DNA of 52,362 nucleotides, from positions 1 through 52,362 of the IMG/VR virus record IMGVR_UViG_3300043673_000008; one strand, written 5' to 3'. The notes under the pieces were generated by a model that saw nothing but the letters and a program-made list of their open reading frames with translations, had not been told where the DNA came from and searched no databases. Origin of the DNA: a virus. A program made the translations under genes and the position numbers. This document shows, piece after piece, positions 1 to 7,178 of the stretch (positions are counted from its first letter, which is position 1; every line of letters starts with the position of its first letter).

Positions 1-149
1 ATTTGACCGGGGCGAATTTGACCGGGGCGAATTTGACCGGGGCGAATTTGACCGGGGCGAATTTGACCGGGGCGAATTTGACCGGGGCGAATTTGTCCGG
101 GGCGAATTTGACCGGGGCGAATTTGACCGGGGCGAATTTGTACAGGGCG
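1..149 (+). repeat. Tandem 15-bp repeat array (pentapeptide coding), left end
   Basis: Near-perfect tandem 15-bp units encode A-N-L-T-G. Almost all copies are identical at DNA level; one unit carries TCC instead of ACC (S for T) and the last one is TACAGG (Y-R). The same array appears at the right end of the window, so the true copy number in the circular genome cannot be read from this assembly. Confidence 0.95.
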
Positions 150-485
150 AAAAACTCTGAACAAGCGCTTGCTCAAACCATAATTGTCCCTGACGGCGCA
201 TTAGCTGTGTGGAAAAAATGCCAGCGCGGCATTCTTGTGCACTTACTAATCCCTGTTGAGGCGAAGCGTTCTAACGCCCATGGCCGCAAATGCCGCGCCG
301 AATATGTCAAGGTGCTTGAGGTAATCGGAGCTGATGTTGGAGTGTCATCACATGACGGCAAAACGGAATATCGCCAAGGCGAAACTGTTCGTTGCGACAA
401 ATGGAACCCTGACCGCTGGACGGAATGCGGCGGAGGTATTCATTTTTTTCTGACCCGGATCGAAGCGGAGAATTATACATGCTGA
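3..485 (+). CDS. Pentapeptide-repeat protein, C-terminal part (gene continues from the other end of the window)
   Basis: This is the downstream part of a gene whose start is at 52034. The window begins inside a run of five-residue repeats (A-N-L-T/S-G), which fold as a right-handed quadrilateral beta-helix in known pentapeptide-repeat proteins. After the repeats comes a unique domain of about 110 residues ending in a G-G-G-I-H-F-F-L-T-R-x-E-A-E-N-Y segment. That tail resembles the DUF5758 domain found after pentapeptide repeats in other phage proteins (recognised by pattern, not searched). The TTG at position 3 is only a repeat codon, not a real start. The stop overlaps the ATG of the next gene. 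Function is unknown; some family members protect DNA gyrase, but nothing here shows that. Confidence 0.85.
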   Translation: MTGANLTGANLTGANLTGANLTGANLTGANLSGANLTGANLTGANLYRAKNSEQALAQTIIVPDGALAVWKKCQRGILVHLLIPVEAKRSNAHGRKCRAEYVKVLEVIGADVGVSSHDGKTEYRQGETVRCDKWNPDRWTECGGGIHFFLTRIEAENYTC

Positions 486-661
486 TTACCCTGACGCCAT
501 ACGAGCTTGGCACGGTGCGCTATGCACTTGACCAGCACATTGCCACTATGCGCCCCTTGATTGCGGACGGGGAGCGGGCGGGACTATCAGCACTCTTGCC
601 TGAGTTTCGCAGGCTGGTAGCTGATATGGAAACCATACTTGCGAAACTGGATGAGGTTTAG
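479..661 (+). CDS. Small hypothetical protein (60 aa)
   Basis: The ATG at 479 overlaps the stop codon of the pentapeptide gene and follows a GGAG at 467-470. An in-frame start at 425 would lie deep inside the previous gene, so 479 is preferred. The product is a short, mostly helical, soluble protein starting with M-L-I-T-L-T-P-Y-E-L. I do not recognise it. It sits in a chain of overlapping small genes and is probably co-translated with its neighbours. Confidence 0.7.
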   Translation: MLITLTPYELGTVRYALDQHIATMRPLIADGERAGLSALLPEFRRLVADMETILAKLDEV

Positions 662-663
662 CC

Positions 664-1092
664 ATGCCCGAATTCCTATTGAACCAACCGCCTGAAACCG
701 CGCATCCGTTCTATTCGCTTGATCCGTTTGCGCGCGGCTATATTGAGGCGATGTTTTTCACGAATGGCGATACAGGGGACGAGCGCGAAACTCTATTGAA
801 TGATTGGGGCGTGGAAAAGCTAACACGCGAGGCGGTTGCCAATATCGCCCGCGACTGTGCCGAATTCCAATCCCGCGAAGCTTTTCACCTGTCGGTTGCC
901 TATTCGGAACGTAACTATGAAGCGGCCCAGGCAGGGCGAGACTTTTGGTTTACGCGCCAAGGGCACGGGGTTGGGTTTTGGGATCGAACAGAACTAGACG
1001 CGGACGATTTGGGCAAGCTTTTGACCAATGCCGCGAAGGAATTTTGTGAGGCTTCTGTGGAAGCTTATCGTGGTTGGATTTATTACCGGTAG
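664..1092 (+). CDS. Conserved phage hypothetical protein (142 aa)
   Basis: The protein has a central stretch A-G-R-D-F-W-F-T-R-Q-G-H-G-V-G-F-W-D-R (about residues 90-108). This is the hallmark of a small protein family that I know from many unrelated phages and prophages but that has no established function. Aromatic and acidic residues are frequent and there is no signal peptide or membrane segment. It starts 2 nt after the previous stop and belongs to the small-gene operon that ends at the terminator at 2001. Confidence 0.8.
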   Translation: MPEFLLNQPPETAHPFYSLDPFARGYIEAMFFTNGDTGDERETLLNDWGVEKLTREAVANIARDCAEFQSREAFHLSVAYSERNYEAAQAGRDFWFTRQGHGVGFWDRTELDADDLGKLLTNAAKEFCEASVEAYRGWIYYR

Positions 1093-1110
1093 TCAGAGAG
1101 GGAAAGTATC

Positions 1111-1548
1111 ATGGGACAATCATATCGCAACTACAACGCGCCCAACCGGGCGCAGAAGGTTTCAATCACTTGGTCGATGGAAACGCCGGAGGACGATTGC
1201 ACGGACGGTCCCGACGAAAGACAGGACGGATTTTGGCCCAGCCATGATCCCAAAGCAGCGGGATATTGCCCGGCTGACAAGTTTGAGGCTTTGCAACGGG
1301 AATGCGAAAACCTGATGAAGGGTTTTGTTCGTGGCGATTGGTCTTATGTCGGCGTGGTAGCGGTTGCGCGCATTTCCATTCCGATAGGGGGCGGATCGTT
1401 CATCACTCATACCCTGCGCAGCCCTGGCCTTTGGGGGATCGAAAGTTATTCGCCCGAATATCACAAAGAGGTTTACGAAGAACAGAAGACGGAGCTTTTG
1501 GAGCAGTTGAAAATACTGGCCGCAGCCATTCAATCGGATGCGCCATGA
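1111..1548 (+). CDS. Conserved phage hypothetical protein (145 aa)
   Basis: A GAGAGGGA stretch just before the ATG serves as ribosome binding site. The sequence contains D-G-F-W-P (about residue 40) and, further on, a G-G-G-S-F ... G-L-W-G-I-E-S motif followed by a K-E-V-Y-E-E-Q-K-x-E-L-L helix. This pattern is typical of a widespread phage family of unknown function that often accompanies the 664-1092 type of protein. No catalytic motif is visible. Confidence 0.8.
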   Translation: MGQSYRNYNAPNRAQKVSITWSMETPEDDCTDGPDERQDGFWPSHDPKAAGYCPADKFEALQRECENLMKGFVRGDWSYVGVVAVARISIPIGGGSFITHTLRSPGLWGIESYSPEYHKEVYEEQKTELLEQLKILAAAIQSDAP

Positions 1549-1727
1549 AGCACGAAACGACAGAGGCGCTGCTATCGCGCCTCGCACATGAGCGCGATAT
1601 TCTTTGGGCGTGCATATTGAACGTGGAGATTGGCTATCTCTGGCAACGCCGGTTTTTCTGCGAGCATCAATGGGAAAATATGGGGTTGCACGATGATTGC
1701 AAACTCTGTGGGGAGGGTCGCGCATGA
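1545..1727 (+). CDS. Small putative zinc-binding protein (60 aa)
   Basis: The ATG at 1545 overlaps the preceding TGA (ATGA type). The C-terminal half holds C-E-H-x-W ... C-K-L-C-G, a C-x-H plus C-x2-C arrangement that could bind one zinc ion. A longer reading of the same frame from 1302 lies completely inside the previous gene and is rejected. Function unknown. Confidence 0.65.
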   Translation: MKHETTEALLSRLAHERDILWACILNVEIGYLWQRRFFCEHQWENMGLHDDCKLCGEGRA

Positions 1728-1852
1728 TCGAGGAACGATACTTGAGGTTTCAGCGGACACAACGGCTGCACAGCCCTCCGCTGGGATCGAGTGGCCCGGT
1801 TTTCGGGTTTTGGCAGTGGGTGCAATATCTTTTTAGAAGGAATGAGGAATGA
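1724..1852 (+). CDS. Very small hypothetical protein (42 aa)
   Basis: A short frame starts at an ATG overlapping the previous stop (GCATGA) and ends at the TGA that overlaps the next ATG. It encodes M-I-E-E-R-Y-L-R-F-Q-R-T, with an aromatic C-terminus. Its place in an unbroken overlap chain is the main evidence; no family is recognised. Confidence 0.5.
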   Translation: MIEERYLRFQRTQRLHSPPLGSSGPVFGFWQWVQYLFRRNEE

Positions 1853-1995
1853 TTTTAGTTCTAGTGTTAGCCGCGCTCGCCGAGGTGGCAATTGCGGCGA
1901 TCGAGCTATTCTGCTTTCTGGCCCGGTTTGGCTTCCACCTCGCCCACCTATCGTTTAATCCGCACCTAGTCCAGCGATGGAAGGGCGGGCGCTGA
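1849..1995 (+). CDS. Small membrane protein (48 aa)
   Basis: The ATG at 1849 follows an AGAAGGAATGAGGA purine-rich site. The first 28 residues are strongly hydrophobic (M-I-L-V-L-V-L-A-A-L-A-E-V-A-I) with one glutamate, so a single membrane span is likely, followed by a short basic tail. It is the last gene of the operon, 5 nt before an intrinsic terminator. Function unknown. Confidence 0.6.
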   Translation: MILVLVLAALAEVAIAAIELFCFLARFGFHLAHLSFNPHLVQRWKGGR

Positions 1996-2000
1996 TTGCG

Positions 2001-2036
2001 AAAACCGGGCTTCGGGAAACTGAGGTCCGGTTTTTT
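2001..2036 (+). terminator. Rho-independent terminator of the small-gene operon
   Basis: AAAACCGG at 2001-2008 pairs with CCGGTTTT at 2027-2034, an 8-bp stem with a short inner helix, followed by further T residues. It directly follows the last small gene and separates the accessory unit from the terminase region. Confidence 0.85.
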
Positions 2037-2775
2037 CACGCCCTGGGGACGGTCAGGACGGCGATTTGAGGGTTGAGCGGTATGGTAGCATGGGTAGGAA
2101 TTCCTGCCGTCCAGGGCTTCGGGCTAAGGGTGCAGGGGTTGGCAAATCCCTATAGGCGGTATTTTCAAGTCACATCCCTGACGCCGGAATGAACATGATG
2201 GTTCTAGTCGGAGTAACCCCTTGATAAAGGAAAAAGTTAGAATATTACAAGGCACAACAGAATAGAATGAATAGTGTGACCAATCATGGTGTTGAATGGT
2301 GTGCTGTACTGTACCTAGGGCAAGGATGTGGGGGTCTAAGGCGTACTCTTAGGGAAATGCCATTAGTTCCAGACCCCTGCAATGCCGTTCCCCACGCGTT
2401 AACCATAATTCAGTAAACACGAATTATTACCAATTAATACAGAATTGGTTAATCCATAGCTAACCCATTGACTGCCTCAATTAAGCCTTATTTCTCCCAA
2501 TCCTGTCAAAATTGTGTTCATCAATGGGTTAGCTATACCACATTAACCCTGATGTAGTTAACCCGATGCTATTGTCCATCGACCATGGTGTAGTTAACTG
2601 TAACATCATTAAAGATCGTTAACTAGTTCATGGTTAATATATGCTTGCGGGCCGGTGTATTTTAACTAATTCATGGTTACCGGTGCCGGGGACCCCTTAG
2701 GGGCTTCTCAGTTCCCGCATCCCCTTGACCATTAACCAGAATTGAGTTAAGCTATACCCCCACAGAGGTATGATC
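2037..2775. other. Long non-coding region before the terminase genes
   Basis: About 740 bp without a credible gene. Its first part can form hairpins: 2040-2052 pairs with 2107-2117 (GCCCTGG/CCAGGGC plus ACGG/CCGT), and CTAAG/CTTAG pairs at about 2336-2352. The second part (2399-2750) is AT-rich and holds seven TTAAC-N9-GTTAA dyads, listed separately. A position just upstream of terminase genes is typical for cos or pac sites and for late-gene control, but no cleavage site can be seen from sequence alone. Confidence 0.75.
2399..2750. promoter_or_regulatory. Array of seven 19-bp dyads TTAAC-N9-GTTAA
   Basis: Sites start at 2399, 2434, 2543, 2594, 2619, 2662 and 2732. Three (2543, 2619, 2732) are perfect in both arms; the other four have one mismatch in one arm. 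Most also share a TGG or CCA next to one arm in either orientation, for example TTCATGGTTAA. The last site ends 14 bp before the ribosome binding site of the next gene. The geometry fits a dimeric DNA-binding protein (repressor, activator or packaging/replication protein); which one is unknown. Confidence 0.8.
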
Positions 2776-3231
2776 ATGCGGAAACGCGAAACCCTTGACG
2801 AGTTCACCGATCGCGCGATCGCTGCAACCGACGCTGGCAAGTTCATTCCGCCGATCGTCTATCTGCCGAAGCGGCTTCGAGCGAACGGGGTGCGGCTGAC
2901 GGTGGACAACATCTGCGTCACCACCAATCCTCCGACAATCAAAGAGAACCACCTCCGTATCCTCGACGCTGATCCGCTCGGCTTCCTGATGGCGGTGATG
3001 CATGGCCAACCGATCCCCAGCTTTCATGTCACGACGGAAGGCTCAATTAGAGTGGAGTACCAAGTCCCTTGCTTCGACACGCGCGTCCAAACTGCGAAGT
3101 GGCTCGCGCACAAAGTAACGCTGCGGTCGAACGATCATAAAAGCGGCATACCTGTCGATGAAGGTGACGGCTGGAACGATCTAGTCGAGAAGCGCAACGC
3201 CAAGGAACGCGAGACCAATAACAACCCATAG
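2776..3231 (+). CDS. Hypothetical protein upstream of the large terminase; candidate small terminase subunit
   Basis: There are two in-frame ATGs, at 2770 and 2776. The AGAGG at 2764-2768 is only 1 nt from the first but 7 nt from the second, so 2776 is preferred (152 codons with the stop). The protein is soluble, slightly basic and carries no motif I can name. The only functional hint is position: small terminase subunits often lie immediately before the large subunit and are of about this size. No clear helix-turn-helix is visible, so this is an inference from context. Confidence 0.5.
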   Translation: MRKRETLDEFTDRAIAATDAGKFIPPIVYLPKRLRANGVRLTVDNICVTTNPPTIKENHLRILDADPLGFLMAVMHGQPIPSFHVTTEGSIRVEYQVPCFDTRVQTAKWLAHKVTLRSNDHKSGIPVDEGDGWNDLVEKRNAKERETNNNP

Positions 3232-3284
3232 GTTGTAGAAGATCAATCTTCTAACAACATGATTACTTAAGAAGGAATATCCGC

Positions 3285-4868
3285 TTGGCCTATAAAAAAC
3301 CGATCAAGCGCACCGAACGCGAATGGGCGGCCCTCAAGCATTGGCTCGAAAACCCGACCGACGCGATCAAGGACTGGTTCAAGGTCACGCCAGATGACTG
3401 GCAGGGGGACGTGCTTAACGGGCTGTTCAAGCCGACAAGCACGGTGATGGACCGCATCGCGATGAAGGCGGCGCATGGCCCCGGAAAAACGGCGATCGAC
3501 GCTTGGGCCGGGCTTATATTTCTGAACTGCTATGAGAATTGCCGCGTGGTCGCAACCGCGCCGACATTCGCGCAGCTTCACGACGTTCTCTTTCCTGAAT
3601 TCGCAAAGTGGTCGAACAAGCTTCCAGAAAGGATGCAGGATGAATGGGTTATATCTGGCGGGCACATTCGCCATAAGCTCGCCCCATACGATTGGTTCGC
3701 TGTGGCGCGGACAAGCAATCAGCCCGCCAATCTTCAAGGCTTTCACGGCAGCCATCTGCTCATTCTCGCCGACGAAGGCTCCGCGATCCCACCTCCCGTC
3801 TTCGAGGTCATCGAGGGGGCATTGTCGGAAGCGGGCGAAGATGGCAAGGTCGCGAAGCTGCTGGTAGGGGGCAACCCTAACTTCAACAGCGGCGAACTGC
3901 ACGACGCGTTCTATAAGAACCGTGATCTGTATGATCGAATTACGATCACGGGGGATAAGCCCCTGCTCACCAAGCTCGAAGTCGAACAGGGCGGATACCA
4001 CGAAGATCATGGGCGCGTGTACTATAGCCCTAGGGTGAAGAAGAAGTATTGCGACATCATCGCGAAGAAGTATGGCATCGACAGCGCGGTGTACGACGTG
4101 CGCGTGCGGGGCATCTTCCCGCGCATTAGCGACGACGCGATCTTCCCGTTGGAATGGGCGGAACGCGCCGCGCTCAAAACGCCGCCTCCATTCGATAACG
4201 TGGCCGATGGCTTCTCGGTGATCTGCGATCCCAGCCGGGGCGGGGCAGCCGAGACCGCGATCGGGGTCGCTCGCAAGGGATGTCTTGTCGAGATTGAAGG
4301 TCATAAGGGGATGACCAGCGCGCCCCAGGTCAGCAATCAAGTTCACGAAGTCGTGCTGCGCTATAAGGCGATGGGGCTGCACCTCAACGAGATTATTGTT
4401 GATCAGCCCGGTGTCGGCGGCGGTGTCATTGATAACCTCAGACGGGATTTCAACTATCCAGTCCGTGGTTATGACGGCGGCAAGCCGCTCGTAAAAGGCG
4501 TGGACCCGGATGAAGACTGCAAGATGTTCGCCAATCGGCGCGCACGGGATCATTGGGCGCTGAGGCGCAAGCTCGAACAGAACACGCTGCCGATCCCTTA
4601 CGACGAGGTAATGCTCGCGCAGATGGCGAGCATCAAGTACCACTACAACAAGACGGAGAAAATTCAGGTCGAGGGCAAGCAGGACATGAAGGACCGGCTT
4701 GGGCCGGAAGCCTCCCCTGATCGCAGCGACGTGCTGGTGATGGCGAGCGCACCCTATTACAGCGGCAGCGAAGTCACCTCAGTTAACATTACGGAGGAAG
4801 ACATCGTCAGCGGGGATGACCGGCCCACCACGGAATATCGCGAGGCTATGGACATGGGGCTGGTTTGA
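3285..4868 (+). CDS. terL: Terminase large subunit (DNA-packaging ATPase and nuclease)
   Basis: The start is a TTG, fixed by a strong GAAGGA site at 3271-3276 with an 8-nt spacer. The 527-aa length is normal for the family. Residues 62-69 form a Walker A loop (A-A-H-G-P-G-K-T) and 158-164 a Walker B strand ending in D-E (L-L-I-L-A-D-E). The C-terminal half has the RNase H-like nuclease pattern: V-I-C-D-P near residue 314, I-I-V-D-Q-P near 369 and R-S-D-V near 480, giving the expected acidic residues. It moves phage DNA into the prohead through the portal and cuts the concatemer. It is transcribed with the upstream candidate small subunit and is followed by a small gene and a terminator. Confidence 0.93.
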   Translation: MAYKKPIKRTEREWAALKHWLENPTDAIKDWFKVTPDDWQGDVLNGLFKPTSTVMDRIAMKAAHGPGKTAIDAWAGLIFLNCYENCRVVATAPTFAQLHDVLFPEFAKWSNKLPERMQDEWVISGGHIRHKLAPYDWFAVARTSNQPANLQGFHGSHLLILADEGSAIPPPVFEVIEGALSEAGEDGKVAKLLVGGNPNFNSGELHDAFYKNRDLYDRITITGDKPLLTKLEVEQGGYHEDHGRVYYSPRVKKKYCDIIAKKYGIDSAVYDVRVRGIFPRISDDAIFPLEWAERAALKTPPPFDNVADGFSVICDPSRGGAAETAIGVARKGCLVEIEGHKGMTSAPQVSNQVHEVVLRYKAMGLHLNEIIVDQPGVGGGVIDNLRRDFNYPVRGYDGGKPLVKGVDPDEDCKMFANRRARDHWALRRKLEQNTLPIPYDEVMLAQMASIKYHYNKTEKIQVEGKQDMKDRLGPEASPDRSDVLVMASAPYYSGSEVTSVNITEEDIVSGDDRPTTEYREAMDMGLV

Positions 4869-4886
4869 TGCTAGACAGCTTCGACA

Positions 4887-5165
4887 ATGACCGATGAACA
4901 GTTCCACACGATCAACCGCAAGCTGGATTTCATCTTCCGGCTGCTTCTCATAAGGGAGAAAGCACTGATGGCTACGCTTAAGGATATCCAAGACGAAATC
5001 GCCGCCGAGACCTCGCTCGACACGGGGCTGCTGGTCCTGATCAACAAGCTGGTCGCCAACCAGAACGATCCGGTCGCGCTCCAAGCCATCCTGACGGGGA
5101 TGCAGGCCAACATCGCGCCGCTCGCCGCTGCGCTCCAAGCCAACACCGGAGCCCCGGCTGCTTAA
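4887..5165 (+). CDS. Small hypothetical protein (up to 92 aa)
   Basis: The frame opens at ATG 4887 without a clear ribosome binding site. An internal ATG at 4968 is preceded by AAGGGAGAAAG and would give a 65-residue protein, M-A-T-L-K-D-I-Q-D-E-I. The shorter form is probably the main product. It is helical and rich in A, L, Q and N, like the small proteins often found between terminase and portal or near holins; the function is not known. The gene is followed by a terminator. Confidence 0.6.
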   Translation: MTDEQFHTINRKLDFIFRLLLIREKALMATLKDIQDEIAAETSLDTGLLVLINKLVANQNDPVALQAILTGMQANIAPLAAALQANTGAPAA

Positions 5166-5205
5166 CTCCCTTCTCCCCTGCCAACGGGGAGTGGGGTAGT
5201 GGATC

Positions 5206-5235
5206 AAGGCCACCGGTAAAACGGTGGCCTTTTTC
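5206..5235 (+). terminator. Rho-independent terminator after the terminase unit
   Basis: AAGGCCACCG at 5206-5215 pairs perfectly with CGGTGGCCTT at 5222-5231, with a 6-nt loop GTAAAA and a following TTTC tract. It ends the terminase transcription unit, so the portal gene downstream needs its own promoter or readthrough. Confidence 0.92.
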
Positions 5236-5239
5236 TTTA

Positions 5240-5370
5240 ACTGTGCTATGGTGCCGCTTCACTTGTCCGGTCCTGCGTTTGCGCGCGGACCAAGGCACTT
5301 GAGATCGAGACCCGGCGAACCCAGCGTCGCACCCCGCAAAGGGTCCCATGCATAAGGCAGCCGGGTCTCA
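5240..5370 (+). other. Structured non-coding region between terminator and portal promoter
   Basis: No convincing gene is present from 5166 to 5684. Within 5240-5370 several stems are possible: GTCCG (5265-5269) with CGGAC (5286-5290), and a perfect 10-bp stem GAGACCCGGC (5307-5316) with GCCGGGTCTC (5360-5369) enclosing an inner ACCC/GGGT hairpin near 5331-5344. The rest, 5371-5634, is AT-richer, with one TTAACC and a 6-bp hairpin (TCCCTG/CAGGGA) near 5536-5554. This could be a small RNA, a packaging signal or a leader structure; the sequence does not decide. Confidence 0.45.
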
Positions 5371-5632
5371 CCCTCAAACTCTCCAAAACTTTCGCGCTAA
5401 GTCATTGTTCTTCTGGAACCGTTTCAACGACTTATTTGCTTTCTACAGCATAATTAGTGTACTTTGTTAACCATGTTGTTCCAGATTGATCAAGGAATTG
5501 GTCATTTTACCAGAGAGCCGCCTTAGACCCCCACTTCCCTGACGACGGCAGGGACGTGACCGCTCCCGTGTGAGAGGGGAATGTTTCGACACGTTCAGCG
5601 GATATGTCTTGACAGACGACACGTCCCGCTTT

Positions 5633-5664
5633 CCGCGACCCCTGCTCCGATCTCCGCTATAATG
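5633..5664 (+). promoter_or_regulatory. Probable promoter of the structural operon
   Basis: A perfect TATAAT lies at 5658-5663, 21 bp before the portal ATG. Seventeen bp upstream of it is GCGACC (5635-5640), a weak match to the -35 hexamer (GAC shared). The whole element CCGCGACC-N14-CGCTATAATG recurs with identical spacing at 8436-8467, which supports it as a real phage promoter. Confidence 0.65.
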
Positions 5665-5684
5665 GCGGATCACACGGGGCAATC

Positions 5685-7178
5685 ATGTCAAAACGGAAAA
5701 CGAACGCGCAAGGTCGTCCGCGCGCCATCGAGGGCGAGCAGCTTGTCGTAGGCAACGACCTGCTGGCAACGATGATCGACCCAAAGCAGGGCGGCGTCTA
5801 TTTTCTCACGATCGACGAGATCGTCGCCCGCAAGGGCTGGGCCACCTACAAGGAAATGCTCCATGACGATCAGGTGAAAGCTTGCTTGGAGTTCAAGAAA
5901 ATCTTGGTTGTGGGCCGCGCCTTCGAGTTGAAGCCCGCCGATGACAGCTCAGCCGCCGCGTTGCAGGCGAAGTTCGTCGAGGAAGTCTTCTCCCGGCTCA
6001 ACATCGAGGAAGTGCTGCACAACGCCCTGACGGCGTTTGAGTTCGGTTACAGCCTCGCGGAGCAGGTTTTCGAGCGCGACATATGGGACGCGAGGAACGA
6101 CGGAGACGGCAAGCAATATGTTTTCCTCAAGAAGCTGCAACACCGCGATCCGCGCGATCTGGTCCTCAAGATGGACTATCACGGAAATTATGTTGGCATG
6201 AAGCAGTGGGGCGTGGCGGGCGTGCCTAAGGGCGTCGTCGAGCTTGCGCCGGAAAAAACCTGGCTTTTCACGCACGACAAGCGTTTCGGCAACCTATATG
6301 GTCAGTCGGACCTGCGCGCCGCCTATCGCTCGTGGTGGGCGAAGAAGTTCGTGATCCAGTTCTGGAACGTCTATCTCGAACGCTTCGGCGCTCCGATGAC
6401 CAAGATGACCTATCCGCTGGGCGCTAGCGACCAGTTGAAGACTAACCTCAAGACGATCCTCTCTAACCTGTCGAGCAAGACCGAAATCCTCGTGCCGGAA
6501 GGCGTCAACGTCAACCTCGTAGAGGCGACGCGCGGCGGCAACGCGGGCTACGAACAGGCTCTCAGCTTCCATAACAACTCAATCGCGCGTGCCATGCTCA
6601 TGGTGGCGCTGCTCGGCGCGGATGGCGACGCCAACCGGCAGACGGCCAGCACCAGCCAGTCGTTCCTGCACGTCCGCATCCTGTTCAAAGTCGCCGACCA
6701 AATTAGCCAGAAGCTCTCCGCGAGCCTCATGGAGCAGGTTATTCGCCCCCTGCTCGACCTGAACTTCGAGACGCCAGCCTATCCCGATTTCATCTGGCAG
6801 GATTACGGCCAGTTCGAGGGTATGGCAGTCGCCGACGAAATCCGTCAGCTTCATGCAGCCGGTATTATTGAAATGGATCAGCGCGACGTGAATTACGTCC
6901 GTTCGATCCTGGGCCTGCCGTTGCGCGACGAACTGGATGACCCGGATGAAGTGATCCGTCCGCAACCGCTGCCGCCGCCCGGCGGCGGGGCAGGTCAGCC
7001 GCCTGCGCCGGAAGACGGCAACACGCGCGCCGACAAGGGCGGCGGTAAAGGCAAGCCCACGGGCAAGCAGCCCGGCACAAAGGGCGGCACGCCTAAGCCC
7101 GCGCAGCGCGAGACGACCAACTCGCAAAAGCATTTCGCGCTCGTTCTGAGGGAAGTTGAAGAAGAAGCGGCGGAGTAA
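5685..7178 (+). CDS. Portal protein, DUF935 / Mu gp29-like family
   Basis: A protein of 497 aa with the DUF935 pattern: an N-terminal region G-G-V-Y-F-L-T-I-D-E-I, then V-K-A-C-L-E-F-K-K, a conserved F-E-F-G-Y-S-L-A-E segment near residue 120, W-L-F-T-H-D-K-R-F-G-N-L-Y-G near 195, and a C-terminal R-S-I-L-G-L-P. Portal proteins form the dodecameric ring at the capsid vertex through which DNA passes and to which the tail attaches. The last 70 residues are proline-, glycine- and lysine-rich and probably disordered. It starts behind a TATAAT promoter and its stop directly abuts the collagen-like gene. Confidence 0.85.
   Translation: MSKRKTNAQGRPRAIEGEQLVVGNDLLATMIDPKQGGVYFLTIDEIVARKGWATYKEMLHDDQVKACLEFKKILVVGRAFELKPADDSSAAALQAKFVEEVFSRLNIEEVLHNALTAFEFGYSLAEQVFERDIWDARNDGDGKQYVFLKKLQHRDPRDLVLKMDYHGNYVGMKQWGVAGVPKGVVELAPEKTWLFTHDKRFGNLYGQSDLRAAYRSWWAKKFVIQFWNVYLERFGAPMTKMTYPLGASDQLKTNLKTILSNLSSKTEILVPEGVNVNLVEATRGGNAGYEQALSFHNNSIARAMLMVALLGADGDANRQTASTSQSFLHVRILFKVADQISQKLSASLMEQVIRPLLDLNFETPAYPDFIWQDYGQFEGMAVADEIRQLHAAGIIEMDQRDVNYVRSILGLPLRDELDDPDEVIRPQPLPPPGGGAGQPPAPEDGNTRADKGGGKGKPTGKQPGTKGGTPKPAQRETTNSQKHFALVLREVEEEAAE

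Noticed and set aside
1-149. CRISPR-like repeat array
   Set aside because: The 15-bp units have no spacers and are in frame with a pentapeptide-repeat protein.
2399-2750. TTAA pairs as CtrA binding sites of an alphaproteobacterial host
   Set aside because: The half-site TTAAC fits, but the known CtrA spacing is TTAA-N7-TTAA, whereas here it is TTAA-N11-TTAA in all seven sites; the palindromic arms suggest a different dimeric protein.
3267-4643. Long open frame on the minus strand opposite the terminase gene
   Set aside because: It is the shadow of a GC-rich gene; the + strand frame has full terminase motifs, and no ribosome binding site or family pattern is seen on the minus strand.
5248-5355. 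35-codon open frame (M-V-P-L-H-L-S-G) in the structured region
   Set aside because: No ribosome binding site, follows a terminator, and the sequence is dominated by RNA stems.
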